From Microbulbifer sp. A4B17 (lineage in GTDB: Bacteria > Pseudomonadota > Gammaproteobacteria > Pseudomonadales > Cellvibrionaceae): a stretch of DNA of 64,000 nt. This document shows positions 18,030 to 29,196 of the stretch, piece by piece. The position numbers and the translations under genes are program-made. Location of the stretch: positions 3,824,001-3,888,000 of the forward strand of contig NZ_CP029064.1 of assembly GCF_003076275.1 (NCBI RefSeq), written 5' to 3'. The notes under the pieces were generated by a model. The model did not search any database. It was given only the letters and a program-made list of their open reading frames with translations, and was not told the DNA's origin. The stretch's first letter is position 1. Every line of letters begins with the position of its first letter.

Positions 18030-19271
18030 CTAGTCTGCCTGACGGCGCAGGAAGGCGGGAATATCCAGGTACTCCATATCCGCATCAGCGGGGTTCAGAG
18101 TAGAAGCTGGGCGCTTGGGACGCTCCGCTTCAGCACGGGGACGCGGATCAATAGCCTCGCGGCTTGCCAATCCTGCAGAGCTGTGGCCAGCGTGAGCGCT
18201 GTGGCTATCGCGAGCTTCACGGGTTTCCCGAACTGGCTCGCGGGGTTCCGGGCGGCGGGTGTTATCCACCACCTTGGCCGGGCGCGCTGCCGGGGTACCC
18301 TCTCCGAGGCCCGCCGCCACCACGGTAACTCGCATCTCATCACCTAGCTTGTCATCCACAGCGGTACCGATCACTACCGTCGCTTCGTCGGAGGCAATTT
18401 CCTGGACAATCTCACCCACCTCTGAGTATTCACCCAAGGTCAGTTCCTGACAGCCCGCCTCTTCGCTACCGGTGATGATATTCACCAGGATACCGCGAGC
18501 ACCTGCCAGGTTGACGTTATCCAGCAGCGGGCTGCGTACTGCTTTCTCTGCAGCTTCACGCGCACGGTTTTCACCAACGGCTGAACCGGAGCCCATCATT
18601 GCCATACCCATCTCAGACATTACGGTGCGTACATCGGCAAAGTCTACGTTCATGATGCCCGGGCGAATCATCAGGTCGGCAATACCCTGAACAGCACCGA
18701 GCAAAACGTTATCCGCTTCTTTGTATGCGGACTTCATTGTGATCTTGCTGCCGAGTACTTCCAACAAGCGATCGTTGGGAATAGTAATCAGGGAGTCAAC
18801 TTTATCGCGCAGCTCAAGGATTCCCTCTTCAGCCACTACAGTGCGTTTGCGCCCTTCGATCTTAAATGGACGAGTGACCACTGCAACGGTGAGGATGCCG
18901 AGCTCTTTTGCAATCTCAGCAACAATTGGCGCACCGCCGGTGCCGGTACCACCGCCCATACCGGCAGTGATAAACACCATATCCGCACCGTTTAATACCT
19001 CAGCAATACGATCGCGATCTTCAAGCGCGGACTGGCGACCAATGTCCGGGTTTGCACCCGCACCCAGACCGCGTGTAATTGTGTTACCCAGTTGCAGGAT
19101 AGTGCGAGCCTCAATATCTTTGAGAGCCTGTGCATCGGTATTTGCACAGATAAAATCTACACCCTCAACATCATTGGCGATCATATGCTTAACAGCATTA
19201 CCACCGCCACCGCCGACACCAATCACCTTGATGACAGGCTTATCCTGTACGCTATCAACTAGTTCGAACAT
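18030..19271 (-). CDS. ftsZ: Cell division GTPase FtsZ
   Basis: This tubulin homologue forms the septal ring. The product has 413 residues. The nucleotide-binding signature GMGGGTGTGGAPIVAE lies near 105-120, and the T7 loop includes NVDFADVRTVM near 205-215. A disordered Arg/Glu/Ala-rich linker runs from about 320 to 395. It ends in the conserved peptide DIPAFLRRQAD, which binds FtsA and ZipA. It starts 88 bp after ftsA on the same strand. Confidence 0.98.
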   Translation of the reverse strand: MFELVDSVQDKPVIKVIGVGGGGGNAVKHMIANDVEGVDFICANTDAQALKDIEARTILQLGNTITRGLGAGANPDIGRQSALEDRDRIAEVLNGADMVFITAGMGGGTGTGGAPIVAEIAKELGILTVAVVTRPFKIEGRKRTVVAEEGILELRDKVDSLITIPNDRLLEVLGSKITMKSAYKEADNVLLGAVQGIADLMIRPGIMNVDFADVRTVMSEMGMAMMGSGSAVGENRAREAAEKAVRSPLLDNVNLAGARGILVNIITGSEEAGCQELTLGEYSEVGEIVQEIASDEATVVIGTAVDDKLGDEMRVTVVAAGLGEGTPAARPAKVVDNTRRPEPREPVRETREARDSHSAHAGHSSAGLASREAIDPRPRAEAERPKRPASTLNPADADMEYLDIPAFLRRQAD

Positions 19272-19359
19272 TGCTGTTCCCCTTTCTTGCTCATGTCGAA
19301 TTTTACAGCCATGCCTAAAAAAAATCCCTCATGGGATGGCTAAATCTGGTTGCACTCTA

Positions 19360-20595
19360 TTACAAATTTCCGCGAAACCAGTGCTTTACCTTGTCCCACC
19401 ACTGATTATCGTTGCGCACAGGTTGTATTTTGCCCTCTCGAGCCTCTTCCTGCTGCATCGCATACATCAATAATCCAACTCCAGTGGAATAAATTGGGTT
19501 GCTGACGATATCCGTCAAACCTGCAATACCCTGAGGCACTGCTAGGCGAACCGGCATATGAAAAATTTCCTCAGCCAGTTCAACTGCGCCCTCCATTTTT
19601 GAAGAGCCGCCGGTAAGTACTACACCCGCCGCACACAAGTCTTCGAAGCCGCTGCGACGTAACTCCGCCTGTACTAATGTAAACAATTCGTCGTAGCGCG
19701 GCTCAACGACCTCGGCCAATGCCTGTCGGGATAAATCCCTGGGCGCGCGATCACCAACGCTTGGCACCTTGATGGTTTCACCTTCGCGAGCGAGCTTTGC
19801 CAATGCGCACGCATATTTGATTTTCAGATCTTCTGCGTGCGGTGTCGGTGTCCGCAAGGCCATGGCAATATCATTGGTAACCTGGTCTCCAGCAATCGGT
19901 ATCACACCGGTATGCCGAATAGAGCCGCCAGTAAATACTGCGATATCGGTAGTTCCCCCACCAATATCTACCATGCACACTCCCAATTCTTTTTCATCTT
20001 CAGTGAGGACAGCGTAACTTGAGGCCAATTGCTCAAGAATGACATCCTCCACTTCCAGGCCACAACGGCGAATACATTTTTCAATATTCTGCGCAGCATT
20101 CACTGCGCCGCTAACCAGGTGGACTTTTGCTTCGAGACGTACACCGGACATTCCCAAAGGCTCTTTTACCCCTTCCTGATTATCAATCAGGTATTCCTGG
20201 GGAAGCGTATGCAAAATTTTCTGGTCCGCCGGAATAGCGACAGCTCTAGCCGCATCAATAACACGATCGAGATCCTGTTGAGTAACTTCTCGATCCTTGA
20301 TGGCAACTATACCGTGAGAGTTCAAGCTGCGAATGTGACTTCCCGCAATCCCTGCGTACACAGAGTGAATTTCGCAACCCGCCATCAACTCAGCTTCTTC
20401 CACAGCGCGCTGAATAGACTGTACAGTTGATTCAATATTAACCACTACGCCCTTTTTCATTCCCGTGGAACGATGAGAGCCGATACCGACAATATTGAGT
20501 TCCCCATCACCGGAAACCTCACCGACAATAGCGACTACTTTAGAGGTGCCTATATCCAGTCCAACAATCATGCGCTGATCGGTTACCTGTGTCAT
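19360..20595 (-). CDS. ftsA: Cell division protein FtsA
   Basis: An actin-like ATPase that tethers FtsZ to the membrane. It has 411 residues from MTQVTDQRMIVGLDIGTSK. The phosphate-1 motif is GLDIGTSKV, phosphate-2 is VDIGGGTTDIAVF (near 205-217) and the adenosine motif is VVLTGGSSKMEG (near 335). The C-terminal WWDKVKHWFRGNL is the amphipathic membrane helix. An ATG 27 bp upstream (20622) is possible but adds residues not usual in FtsA. It lies between ftsQ and ftsZ. Confidence 0.96.
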   Translation of the reverse strand: MTQVTDQRMIVGLDIGTSKVVAIVGEVSGDGELNIVGIGSHRSTGMKKGVVVNIESTVQSIQRAVEEAELMAGCEIHSVYAGIAGSHIRSLNSHGIVAIKDREVTQQDLDRVIDAARAVAIPADQKILHTLPQEYLIDNQEGVKEPLGMSGVRLEAKVHLVSGAVNAAQNIEKCIRRCGLEVEDVILEQLASSYAVLTEDEKELGVCMVDIGGGTTDIAVFTGGSIRHTGVIPIAGDQVTNDIAMALRTPTPHAEDLKIKYACALAKLAREGETIKVPSVGDRAPRDLSRQALAEVVEPRYDELFTLVQAELRRSGFEDLCAAGVVLTGGSSKMEGAVELAEEIFHMPVRLAVPQGIAGLTDIVSNPIYSTGVGLLMYAMQQEEAREGKIQPVRNDNQWWDKVKHWFRGNL

Positions 20596-20710
20596 TTTCG
20601 TACCAACCTCGCTGAGCTGCATTCCGGTTCAGGTTCTACTATCGGACCAGAATACAGCGTTCGCTTTTAAACTTTTATCTGTAAAGCAGCCAACTGGGCT
20701 GCCTCCATAT

Positions 20711-21595
20711 TTACTTTTCTTCGTCTTTCCACTGAATCGCTACTGCATTGCTGTAACGTGTATCAACACTGACTACTTTTTGTAAGTGTGGAGCCAGTAC
20801 ACCGCGACTTAAATACAGAAAGCGGTGTACCCGTTCCAATAAAGCATCATGGCCAAGTTTTAATTCAATTCCCGACACCAACTCCAGATGCCAACCCCTC
20901 AGGTCATCAAAGGACAACCGTTTTACTTCCATGTCCCGCGTCGTGAGTAACCCCGCGAGAGCTCGGTACTGCAACATAATGCGCTCTACCAGCTCTTCAT
21001 CCCCTGCAAGCTCTGGCAGGGCCTGAACCCCCATGTAAGCCGGTCGCGGTAACAAATCCCCACTCGCCACCAACAATTTCTCTTCGCCCCAGGTGGCTAA
21101 GGGCTGCGCCTCAGTGATATCAACCTCAACCCCCTTCGGCCAACGCCGGCTCACTGAAGCGGAAACAATCCAGGGATTAGCGAGTAATGTCTGCCGCATT
21201 GCCTGAATGTCCGCTGAAAAAAAGCCCGCTTTCAGGTGAGGAAGGAGCGCCTCCCTTATTTCCTCTTCTGTTACCGCATTAAAAGCGCCGCGTACTTGCA
21301 CCTGCTCCAGGGCATCAACATTACTGAGTTCAACCGATGGAGCCCATTGCCATAACCAGGCTACACCAAAGAGTAATGCTGAAAAGTTCACGAATATTGC
21401 CAGTAAAAAAAAACACCGCTTCCAATTCAAGCGTAGTTTATCGGGATCACCGGCCCCGAGAGGGCTTGCACCGCGAGCAGCCTTTTTTTTTCTCGAGGTT
21501 GTTTTCGTTCCAGCGCCTTTCACTACTAGCTCAGTCTCCACCGCCCCGCTCACCAAGGCGCCACTCTGCGAGTTTTTGCGAGAGCGCTCCAACAT
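20711..21595 (-). CDS. ftsQ: Cell division protein FtsQ
   Basis: This bitopic divisome protein links early and late components through FtsB and FtsL. The 294 residues comprise a basic cytoplasmic tail (1-60), one membrane helix (about 61-82), a POTRA domain (about 95-165, ending [14 protein letters not shown]) and a beta domain. The start at 21595 lies 65 bp inside murC. A GTG near 21560 with a GGAG upstream is an alternative and would still overlap murC. Most gammaproteobacteria have ddlB between murC and ftsQ, and it is absent here. Confidence 0.9.
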   Translation of the reverse strand: MLERSRKNSQSGALVSGAVETELVVKGAGTKTTSRKKKAARGASPLGAGDPDKLRLNWKRCFFLLAIFVNFSALLFGVAWLWQWAPSVELSNVDALEQVQVRGAFNAVTEEEIREALLPHLKAGFFSADIQAMRQTLLANPWIVSASVSRRWPKGVEVDITEAQPLATWGEEKLLVASGDLLPRPAYMGVQALPELAGDEELVERIMLQYRALAGLLTTRDMEVKRLSFDDLRGWHLELVSGIELKLGHDALLERVHRFLYLSRGVLAPHLQKVVSVDTRYSNAVAIQWKDEEK

Positions 21596-22994
21596 TACCT
21601 GCGCCCTGAGTCAGTACAATATCACCCGGCTCCAACAAATCTGCCAATACTGGAGGAACCTGATCAATGGTCTCCATAAAAATCGGATCTACCTGACCCC
21701 GGTTGCGTAAACTTCGCGCAAGTGTTCTTCCATCAGCACCAGCGATCGGCGATTCACCGGCACTGTACACATCCAACAAAATCAGCTTATCCACCTCGGA
21801 AAGTACCTGTACAAAGTCTTCAAACAGGTCCCGTGTCCGGGTATAGCGGTGGGGTTGGTAAATCATTACCAAACGACGATCCGGCCAACCATCTCGAACA
21901 GTCCTTACCGTAGCAGCCACTTCACGTGGGTGATGACCGTAATCATCCACCAACATCACTTTTTCAGCCTCAGTATCATCGCTAACCGCATAATCACCGT
22001 AGATCTGGAATCGACGACCAACACCCTGGAAACCTTTCAGCCCCTGGCGAATCGCCTCATCGCTGACGCCTTCATCACTAGCTACAGCAATTGCTGCTGT
22101 CGCATTGAGCACATTGTGAATACCCGGCGTATTTACAGAAACCTGTAATAGATCACCCTTGGGTCTCTGTACGGTGACGTGGCTACAAAGAGGCTCCTGC
22201 TTTACTTCAACGATGCGGTAATCATTACCCTCATCAAATCCATAGGTCAAAACCGGGCGAGAGAACTTGGGAATGACCTCCTGAACATTGGCATCATCCC
22301 CACAGACCACCGCCAAACCATAAAACGGCAGGTTGTGTACGAAATCAATAAAGATCTGCTTCACCTTTTCAAAATCGCCACCATAAGTTTCCATATGGTC
22401 CGCATCGATGTTGGTAATCACCGTAACCATAGGCTGAAGATGAATAAAAGACGCATCGCTCTCGTCAGCTTCCGCCACCAGATAACGACTTTCACCTAGG
22501 GCTGCATTAGCACCCGCAGCGTTGACCAAGCCACCGATAACGAAGGTCGGGTCTTTTTTGTCCGCCGCAAAAATTGAGGCGATCAGACTTGTAGTGGTTG
22601 TCTTTCCATGAGTTCCTGCCACGGCGATACCGTAGCGATAGCGCATCAGTTCGCCGAGCATTTCGGCACGGCGTACAATAGGGATTCTTTTCTCCCTCGC
22701 CTCGACCAGCTCCGGGTTATCACCGTGTACCGCAGAGGAATTAACCACAACATCAACGCCACGAACGTTTTCCGCGCTGTGTCCAATTTGAACTTTAACA
22801 CCCAGTTTACGCAATCTGTCGGTTACCGCAGATTCACGCAAGTCAGAACCGGAAACTTCGTAGCCCTGATTTTGTAACACCTCTGCAATACCGCTCATAC
22901 CGGCACCGCCGATCCCAATAAAGTGGATTCGGCGGATACGGCGCATGGCCGGTACCGCATAACTTTTATCTTCGCTTGTCCGCACTGAAGACAT
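21531..22994 (-). CDS. murC: UDP-N-acetylmuramate--L-alanine ligase
   Basis: MurC adds L-alanine to UDP-MurNAc, the first cytoplasmic amino-acid ligation. It has 487 residues from [10 protein letters not shown]. The Rossmann start [17 protein letters not shown] lies near 22-38. The ATP loop is [14 protein letters not shown] (near 125-138). HHPREVAAT near 355 belongs to the Mur ligase C-domain. I chose ATG 22994 because AAGG lies upstream and it begins just after murG ends. The ORF can extend to 23054, but that would run into murG. The 3' end overlaps ftsQ. Confidence 0.94.
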   Translation of the reverse strand: MSSVRTSEDKSYAVPAMRRIRRIHFIGIGGAGMSGIAEVLQNQGYEVSGSDLRESAVTDRLRKLGVKVQIGHSAENVRGVDVVVNSSAVHGDNPELVEAREKRIPIVRRAEMLGELMRYRYGIAVAGTHGKTTTTSLIASIFAADKKDPTFVIGGLVNAAGANAALGESRYLVAEADESDASFIHLQPMVTVITNIDADHMETYGGDFEKVKQIFIDFVHNLPFYGLAVVCGDDANVQEVIPKFSRPVLTYGFDEGNDYRIVEVKQEPLCSHVTVQRPKGDLLQVSVNTPGIHNVLNATAAIAVASDEGVSDEAIRQGLKGFQGVGRRFQIYGDYAVSDDTEAEKVMLVDDYGHHPREVAATVRTVRDGWPDRRLVMIYQPHRYTRTRDLFEDFVQVLSEVDKLILLDVYSAGESPIAGADGRTLARSLRNRGQVDPIFMETIDQVPPVLADLLEPGDIVLTQGAGNVGALSQKLAEWRLGERGGGD

Positions 22995-23023
22995 TACTCT
23001 AACCTTCGTCCACTTATTCTCTG

Positions 23024-24121
23024 TTACCTGGCCGGGGCCAGCTCTTCTCCGCAAGCATTAACCACTTGCTCCGTCGCATCGGTTTTTGCCACTTGCCGTG
23101 CAGCACTCGCCATTTGTAATAGCTTCTGGCGATCTTCTAATAAACTCTTCAATAAACCAGATAACTTCTGTTCATCCAATTCACGCTGCTGAATAACAAT
23201 CGCTCCGCCGGCATTTTGCAACCACTCGCCATTACGCGTTTGATGATCATCAATTGCAAAAGGAAAAGGCACCATAATTGCGCCGACACCTGCAGCTGCA
23301 ATTTCGGAAACTGTCAAAGCTCCGGACCGACAAATAATCAAGTCTGCGGAGCTATAGGCCTCAGCCATATCCGCTATAAAGGGGACTACCTCAGCCTCTA
23401 CGCCCGCCTCTTTATAGGCTTCTCTGGCGACCTCCAGATGGCGCTCTCCTGCCTGGTGGAGCACTGTCGGGCGCAAAGAGGGATCCAACAAAGCAATCGC
23501 CTTCGGAACCAAATCATTTATCGCCACAGCACCGAGACTGCCCCCTAAAACCAAAAGTCGTAGAGACACCTGGCTGCCAATTCGCGCCTCTGGTTCTGGC
23601 AGCTCTGCAATTTCCTTACGCACCGGGTTGCCCACCTGTCTGGCACCAGGTAAACCACTGGGAAATGCTTCGAGCACCTGGCTGGAAATCCGCGCCAACA
23701 AGCGGTTAGTCGTTCCAGCAACGGCATTCTGTTCGTGAATAATCAGTGGTATCCCGCCGAGACGGGCCGCAACACCGCCAGGCCCAGTCGCAAAACCGCC
23801 AAAGCCGAGCACCGCATCAGGTCGTACTTTCTTAACCACCGCTCTAGCCTGGGCAATTGCTCGCAAAATTTGCAGCGGGGCCTTGAGCAAGGCCAGCTTT
23901 CCCTTTCCTCGTATGCCCTCTACCTTGATACAGTTCAGAGGAATATTTGCCTTTGGAACCAAGCGGGATTCAATCCCACGCTCGGTGCCTAACCACTCGA
24001 CATCGCCTCCCTGTTCTTGCAGTGCCTTAGCCACAGCCAGTGCTGGAAATACATGGCCTCCAGTGCCACCCGCCATCAACAAAAACTTTTTCCCGGAAAA
24101 ACGTTTATTTACTTCAGACAT
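23024..24121 (-). CDS. murG: Lipid II synthase (UDP-GlcNAc transferase) MurG
   Basis: MurG transfers GlcNAc from UDP-GlcNAc to lipid I on the cytoplasmic face, giving lipid II. The 365-residue GT28 protein has [14 protein letters not shown] near 17-30 and [13 protein letters not shown] near 105. The C-domain signature lies around [15 protein letters not shown] and HQTRNGEWL. The ATG overlaps the ftsW stop by one base (TGATG), so translation is likely coupled. Confidence 0.96.
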   Translation of the reverse strand: MSEVNKRFSGKKFLLMAGGTGGHVFPALAVAKALQEQGGDVEWLGTERGIESRLVPKANIPLNCIKVEGIRGKGKLALLKAPLQILRAIAQARAVVKKVRPDAVLGFGGFATGPGGVAARLGGIPLIIHEQNAVAGTTNRLLARISSQVLEAFPSGLPGARQVGNPVRKEIAELPEPEARIGSQVSLRLLVLGGSLGAVAINDLVPKAIALLDPSLRPTVLHQAGERHLEVAREAYKEAGVEAEVVPFIADMAEAYSSADLIICRSGALTVSEIAAAGVGAIMVPFPFAIDDHQTRNGEWLQNAGGAIVIQQRELDEQKLSGLLKSLLEDRQKLLQMASAARQVAKTDATEQVVNACGEELAPAR

Positions 24122-25344
24122 CAAACGGTTTCTCCGCTACTGCCCTTCATACTGGACTTGGGTTGATGGAATATTGGCAGCTGACGCAAAAGTTCAAGCC
24201 CCTCTCTTCCGTTTTCAGCAGGCTGCTTTAATTCAGCCCGGATCCGCATCGCCAAACCGAGTAATGCACAGCACACAATCAGGCTGCTGCCACCAGAACT
24301 GACAAATGGCAGGGTCAAGCCTTTGGTTGGCAGCAGGCCAGAAGCAACGCCCATATTGACGAAAGCTTGCCCCGCCAATAGCACAGCCATACCAAAGGCT
24401 AACAGTGCAGCAAAGAACTTCTCCTGCACAAGAGATTCCCTTACCAGCCGGAGCAATGAGTAAGTGAGCACAACAAAAAGTCCCACAAGCACTACACCGC
24501 CCAACATTCCCCACTCTTCAGCCAGAATGGCGAAAATAAAATCCGTATGGGCCTCGGGCAGATAAAATAGTTTCTGCACGCTATTGCCCAACCCCACACC
24601 AAACCACTCTCCTCGCCCAAACGCGATCAGTGACTGGGTAAGTTGATAACCACTGGCAAACTGGTCCCCCCAAGGGTCTAGAAAAGTCAGCAATCGCTGC
24701 AAGCGATAAGGGCTCATCAACGCCATTAACGCTAAGCCACTGGCAGCGGCAGCCACCAATAAAAAAGTATGGGGAAGGCGCGCTCCCGCCAAAAAAACCA
24801 TTGCCAGCACAGTGCCAGAAATTACAACTACAGAGCCGAAATCCGGCTGCAAAAGTAATAACAGAGCAACGCTACCCAGAATCACCACCGGGACCATAAA
24901 ACTGCTCCAATGGCGCAACTGCTTATTTCGGCGCGTTAAAAAACTGGCAAAGAAAACCAGCAAACAAAACTTGGCCACTTCTGCAGGCTGCACAGTGATA
25001 CCTGCAAATACCAGCCAGCGCCGGCTACCGTTTACCTCCCGGCCAATCCCAGGCACAAGCACAGCTACCATCAACAGACAGGCAAACAACAATAGCGGCC
25101 ATGATAATCGTGACCAAATTGCCAGGGGAATCTGACTGACGACGAGTCCAGCCACACCACCAACCATCAAGAAAGCCAAGTGACGTCTGAGGAAATACCA
25201 GGGATCACCGTAAATATCCGTTGCAAAGGCAATGGAAGCTGAGGCAACCATTACCACCCCGATACTGGCCAGGGCCAGAACAGTGAACAGCAGCAGTCCA
25301 TCCTGACATTCGCTATCCTGATTCTTCACTGCCAGAGTGCTCAC
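24121..25344 (-). CDS. ftsW: Septal peptidoglycan polymerase FtsW
   Basis: A SEDS-family glycosyltransferase that polymerises lipid II together with FtsI. The 407 residues form about ten membrane segments. PAEVAKFCLLVFFASFL (near 128-144) carries the family Glu/Lys region. The periplasmic loop with LPEAHTDFIFAILAEEWG (near 265-282) contains the catalytic-Asp region. The C-terminal LPFVSSGGSSL is typical. GTG start at 25344 overlaps the murD stop as GTGA. Confidence 0.96.
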   Translation of the reverse strand: MSTLAVKNQDSECQDGLLLFTVLALASIGVVMVASASIAFATDIYGDPWYFLRRHLAFLMVGGVAGLVVSQIPLAIWSRLSWPLLLFACLLMVAVLVPGIGREVNGSRRWLVFAGITVQPAEVAKFCLLVFFASFLTRRNKQLRHWSSFMVPVVILGSVALLLLLQPDFGSVVVISGTVLAMVFLAGARLPHTFLLVAAAASGLALMALMSPYRLQRLLTFLDPWGDQFASGYQLTQSLIAFGRGEWFGVGLGNSVQKLFYLPEAHTDFIFAILAEEWGMLGGVVLVGLFVVLTYSLLRLVRESLVQEKFFAALLAFGMAVLLAGQAFVNMGVASGLLPTKGLTLPFVSSGGSSLIVCCALLGLAMRIRAELKQPAENGREGLELLRQLPIFHQPKSSMKGSSGETV

Positions 25345-26723
25345 AGGACACCTCCAGCTGTATCGCGTAGCGCAAGAACTGTCTGGCGAAAATCATCACC
25401 ACGGGCTTCAAAATTACGGTACATATCAAAGCTGGCGCACGCTGGTGACAACAAAACATAGTCGCCACTATTCGCCAATTTCCTGGCCTCTGCGACCGCT
25501 TGCACCATCGAAGTAGCTCTGCGAATTTCACACTGGCCATCAAAAACGCTGGCTATCTTGTCTCCATCTACTCCAATACAAACCAATCCCCGCAGCGCCC
25601 CAGCACTTTTTCGCAAGGGAGCAAAGTCAGCGCCTTTGCCATCCCCCCCGGCGATAAGCACTATTTTTTGAGTTGCCGTAGATAAGCCATCCAATGCAGC
25701 TTGAGTTGCACCTACATTGGTGCCCTTTGAATCGTTGACATAAACAACGCTTTCAAAATCTGTCACCCGCTCACAACGGTGCTTTAAGCCGCGAAAACGG
25801 CGTAAAACTCGCAGCATCGCTTCGGTCGGCAACCCCAGTGCATAGCCCATCGCCAGGGCAGCCAAACCGTTGGCAATATTATGTTTGCCTACCATGGCCA
25901 AATCGCTTACCGGCAATAAAAGTTCAGTGCCTCGAGCTAACCAGCTCTGCCCTTCATGTGAGCGCAGGCCAAACTGATTGAGATCAGGTTGATCAAGCCC
26001 AAAGCTCCACTCCCGCCGCTCACGGGAGAGAGGCCCCTGGGTTAAGGGGTCCGCACGATTTATCACGAATTGATCCGCACCACGATAAATGCGCTGCTTG
26101 GCCCGGTGGTACTCCACCATGCTGGGGTAGCGGTCCATATGGTCCGCGCTCATATTCAAAATGGTGGCAACGCTGGGAGCCAAAGAATAGGTAGTTTCCA
26201 GCTGGAAACTGGAAAGCTCCAGAACAAACACTTCTGGTAGCGGTTCCTCCAGCAAGTCCAGAACCGGCACACCGATATTTCCACCGACACCAACTGTCAG
26301 CCCAGCTTCTTCTACCATTTCCCCCAACAGTGTGGTTACTGTGCTTTTACCGTTGGAGCCCGTGATCGCGGCGATCTTTGCTATCGACTGCCTTCGTGTC
26401 AGGGCCTGGGCAAATAACTCGATATCCCCAACCACAGGGATGCCATCGGCAATCGCCTGTTGCAATACGGGTTCTGCAAGCGCAACCCCCGGACTGGCAA
26501 TAATCAGACTTGCGGCTAGTAAAGTGTCTGAACGTAATGGACCCGTTTCCACGGCCACTTCTGGGAACTCCTGACGGAAAGCTTCAAGTCCGGGCGGGTT
26601 GTCGCGACTGTCTGCAACAACCGGAGTATGACCGTGACGCAGCAGGTAGCGCACCACCGATTTCCCGGTAGCGCCAAGACCTATTACCACTTTCTGCTGT
26701 GAAGAAGTCGCGATCAGGCTCAT
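25341..26723 (-). CDS. murD: UDP-MurNAc-L-alanine--D-glutamate ligase
   Basis: MurD adds D-glutamate to UDP-MurNAc-L-Ala. The 460-residue protein has the N-terminal Rossmann motif GLGATGKSVVRYLL (near 15-28). The P-loop is ITGSNGKSTVTTLLGEM (near 118-134). NDSKGTNVGATQAAL near 318-332 and LLSPACASFDMY near 425 belong to the C-domain. It lies 8 bp after mraY and overlaps ftsW by 4 bp. Confidence 0.96.
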   Translation of the reverse strand: MSLIATSSQQKVVIGLGATGKSVVRYLLRHGHTPVVADSRDNPPGLEAFRQEFPEVAVETGPLRSDTLLAASLIIASPGVALAEPVLQQAIADGIPVVGDIELFAQALTRRQSIAKIAAITGSNGKSTVTTLLGEMVEEAGLTVGVGGNIGVPVLDLLEEPLPEVFVLELSSFQLETTYSLAPSVATILNMSADHMDRYPSMVEYHRAKQRIYRGADQFVINRADPLTQGPLSRERREWSFGLDQPDLNQFGLRSHEGQSWLARGTELLLPVSDLAMVGKHNIANGLAALAMGYALGLPTEAMLRVLRRFRGLKHRCERVTDFESVVYVNDSKGTNVGATQAALDGLSTATQKIVLIAGGDGKGADFAPLRKSAGALRGLVCIGVDGDKIASVFDGQCEIRRATSMVQAVAEARKLANSGDYVLLSPACASFDMYRNFEARGDDFRQTVLALRDTAGGVL

Positions 26724-26731
26724 TTATCTAC

Positions 26732-27817
26732 TTATCGAATTTTCAGTGTTGCCAAACCAGCCAAGACCAGAATGACGGTAATAATCCAAAAGCGCACAAT
26801 GACTCGAGGCTCCGGCCACCCTTTTAACTCAAAGTGGTGGTGCAGAGGCGCCATGCGAAAAATTCTCTTCCCCGTTAATTTAAAGGATGCCACCTGCAAA
26901 ATTACGGAAACCGTTTCCATCACAAACACACCGCCCATAATGAAGAGGACAATTTCATGACGGGTAATTACCGCAATAATGCCCAATGCTGCTCCCAGAG
27001 CCAGGGCGCCTACATCTCCCATAAATACCTGGGCCGGATAGGTGTTAAACCATAAAAATCCGAGCCCGGCACCACCGAGGGCAGCACAGAACACTGCTAA
27101 CTCACCAGCACCAGGGATAGGCGGGATATGCAGATAGTTGGCAAATTCCATATGGCCAGATAGGTAAGCGATAACCCCGAGTGCACCGCCCACCATCACT
27201 GTAGGCATAATCGCCAAGCCATCGAGACCATCGGTCAGGTTGACCGCATTACTGGAGCCTACAACAACAAAATAGGTCAGCAATATAAAAGTTACCGGCC
27301 CCAGATTGATCGCAACATCCTTGAAAAAAGGTACAAAGAACTGGGTTTCCGCCGGGCTTGAAGCACTCATATACAGATAAATAGCAGCGCCCAATCCGGC
27401 AACTGACTGCCAAAAATACTTCCAACGGGCAATAAGGCCACGGGGATTTTTGTAAACGACTTTTTTATAGTCATCTACAAAACCCACCGCGCCGAAAACA
27501 AAAGTAACTAATAAAGTTACCCACACGTAGCGGTTGCTGAGATCGGACCAGAGCAGAGCCGACGCAAAAATCGAGGCGAGGATCAGCGTACCCCCCATAG
27601 TTGGGGTGCCAGATTTACTCAAATGGCTTTGCGGGCCATCATCCCGCACTGCCTGCCCCACCTGTAAATGATTCAGCCAGTGAATCATACGCGGGCCCAC
27701 GAGTAGTGATATACCCAGCGCCGTCAACGCAGCAAGAATTGCGCGTACAGTCAGATAGTTAAATACCGAAAAACCACTGACGTGTTGTTGTAATAGCTCT
27801 GCAAGCCAAAGCAGCAT
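26732..27817 (-). CDS. mraY: Phospho-MurNAc-pentapeptide transferase MraY
   Basis: MraY makes lipid I by moving phospho-MurNAc-pentapeptide to undecaprenyl phosphate. The 361-residue polytopic protein has ten membrane segments. Signatures are [14 protein letters not shown] (near 67-80), [12 protein letters not shown] (near 112-123) with the catalytic Asp pair, [11 protein letters not shown] (near 191-201) and the His cluster [15 protein letters not shown] (near 320-334). Its ATG shares one base with the murF stop. Confidence 0.97.
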   Translation of the reverse strand: MLLWLAELLQQHVSGFSVFNYLTVRAILAALTALGISLLVGPRMIHWLNHLQVGQAVRDDGPQSHLSKSGTPTMGGTLILASIFASALLWSDLSNRYVWVTLLVTFVFGAVGFVDDYKKVVYKNPRGLIARWKYFWQSVAGLGAAIYLYMSASSPAETQFFVPFFKDVAINLGPVTFILLTYFVVVGSSNAVNLTDGLDGLAIMPTVMVGGALGVIAYLSGHMEFANYLHIPPIPGAGELAVFCAALGGAGLGFLWFNTYPAQVFMGDVGALALGAALGIIAVITRHEIVLFIMGGVFVMETVSVILQVASFKLTGKRIFRMAPLHHHFELKGWPEPRVIVRFWIITVILVLAGLATLKIR

Positions 27818-29196
27818 TACTTCTCCCCTCTGCTGTTGCCAAGCAGTGCCTGCGCTACCAATTCCATACGGGCGCTGCGTGATCCCTTAACCAATACTGT
27901 GGTTTTTTCATCCAATTGTTGAGTGAGAGCTACAACCAAGGGTTCTCTCTCGCGATAATTCCGCAGTGACTCATGCCTCCCCGCAGAAAAGGCCATACTG
28001 GCGGCAGTACCCAGTGGCCCCAATGTAAACAGTGCATCCAAGCCGCGCTCCCGCGCTAAAGCTCCCACACTCCGGTGCATTTCTTCGGCATCGGGACCCA
28101 GCTCGGCCATATCCCCAAGCACCAGGATCTTTTTGCCTGAACGCTGTGATAGCAATTCAATGGCCGCACCTACAGAGCCAGGGTTAGCGTTGTAACTGTC
28201 ATCAATAACGGTTGCACCGGCTATACCTGCCTGCTCCTGCAAGCGCCCAGCAACCCCGGTCACCGTGTTAAGTCCGCTGATAATTTCAACCGCAGGTATT
28301 CCCGCAGCAAAAGCACATCCAGCAGCAACCAGAGCGTTGTGAACGTTGTGCTCACCAAGCAATTTCAGGCTAACAGGGTGGGCAACGCCTTCAATTACCA
28401 AGTCAAATGAAGGGCAACCATTAGGATTCAATACAATATTATCCGCATGGATAGCACACTCATTAGATAAGCCAATACCCAGAGTCTTTACCCCTTCGGG
28501 CATATTCTCCAACCAGTAATTCGCATAGCCATCATCGGTATTGATCACCGCCGTCGCCGATACATCCAAACTGGTATAAATTTGGCCCTTGGCTTTTGCG
28601 ATAGCATCAACAGAACCAAAGCCCTCGACATGCGCTGGCATTACGTTATTTACCGCCGTCACCTGCGGCTTGCCGATACTACACAGGTAGCCAATATCGT
28701 CAGGGCCGTTAGCTCCCATTTCGAGAATCAACACATCGTGTTGCACTGTCAGCCCAAACAAAGTCATAGGTAAACCGAACTGGTTGTTCAGGTTTCCCTC
28801 GGTTACACAGGGTGTATGACTCTGGGAAAAAATTGCAGACAGCATCTCCTTAACGGTGGTTTTTCCGCAGGACCCTGTGATGGCCACAACCGGACCGTCA
28901 AACTGCTCACGGCACAGTAAGCCAATTTGTCCTAATGCGACCGTCGTATCTTCAACGCGCCACTGCGGTAAACTGCAACTGGGCACTTCACGATCGACGA
29001 CCAACCCCAATACCTGGCCATCCAGCTCACCGACAAAATCGTGCGCATCAAAATTTTCGCCAACCAGAGCAACAAATAAAGATTTGGGGTCCAGCTTGCG
29101 GGTATCCGTACAAACCAGTTCAAACTCCACAGAGCCATTGATTAACTCACCACCAAAACGGCTTTGCAGTTGCTGCAACGTAAGGGAATTAATCAC
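27817..29196 (-). CDS. murF: UDP-MurNAc-tripeptide--D-alanyl-D-alanine ligase
   Basis: MurF adds D-Ala-D-Ala to the UDP-MurNAc tripeptide. The 459-residue product from [10 protein letters not shown] has the P-loop [14 protein letters not shown] (near 105-118) and [18 protein letters not shown] (near 335-352). The open frame extends to 29295, but that would overlap murE by over 100 bp. GTG 29196 has AAGGAGA seven bases upstream and overlaps the murE stop by only 8 bp. The ddl gene that supplies its substrate is not in this cluster. Confidence 0.94.
   Translation of the reverse strand: MINSLTLQQLQSRFGGELINGSVEFELVCTDTRKLDPKSLFVALVGENFDAHDFVGELDGQVLGLVVDREVPSCSLPQWRVEDTTVALGQIGLLCREQFDGPVVAITGSCGKTTVKEMLSAIFSQSHTPCVTEGNLNNQFGLPMTLFGLTVQHDVLILEMGANGPDDIGYLCSIGKPQVTAVNNVMPAHVEGFGSVDAIAKAKGQIYTSLDVSATAVINTDDGYANYWLENMPEGVKTLGIGLSNECAIHADNIVLNPNGCPSFDLVIEGVAHPVSLKLLGEHNVHNALVAAGCAFAAGIPAVEIISGLNTVTGVAGRLQEQAGIAGATVIDDSYNANPGSVGAAIELLSQRSGKKILVLGDMAELGPDAEEMHRSVGALARERGLDALFTLGPLGTAASMAFSAGRHESLRNYREREPLVVALTQQLDEKTTVLVKGSRSARMELVAQALLGNSRGEK

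Noticed and set aside
18721..19473. Plus-strand open frame of 250 codons opposite ftsZ
   Set aside because: Ser/Arg-rich antisense of FtsZ, crossing into ftsA; not a gene.
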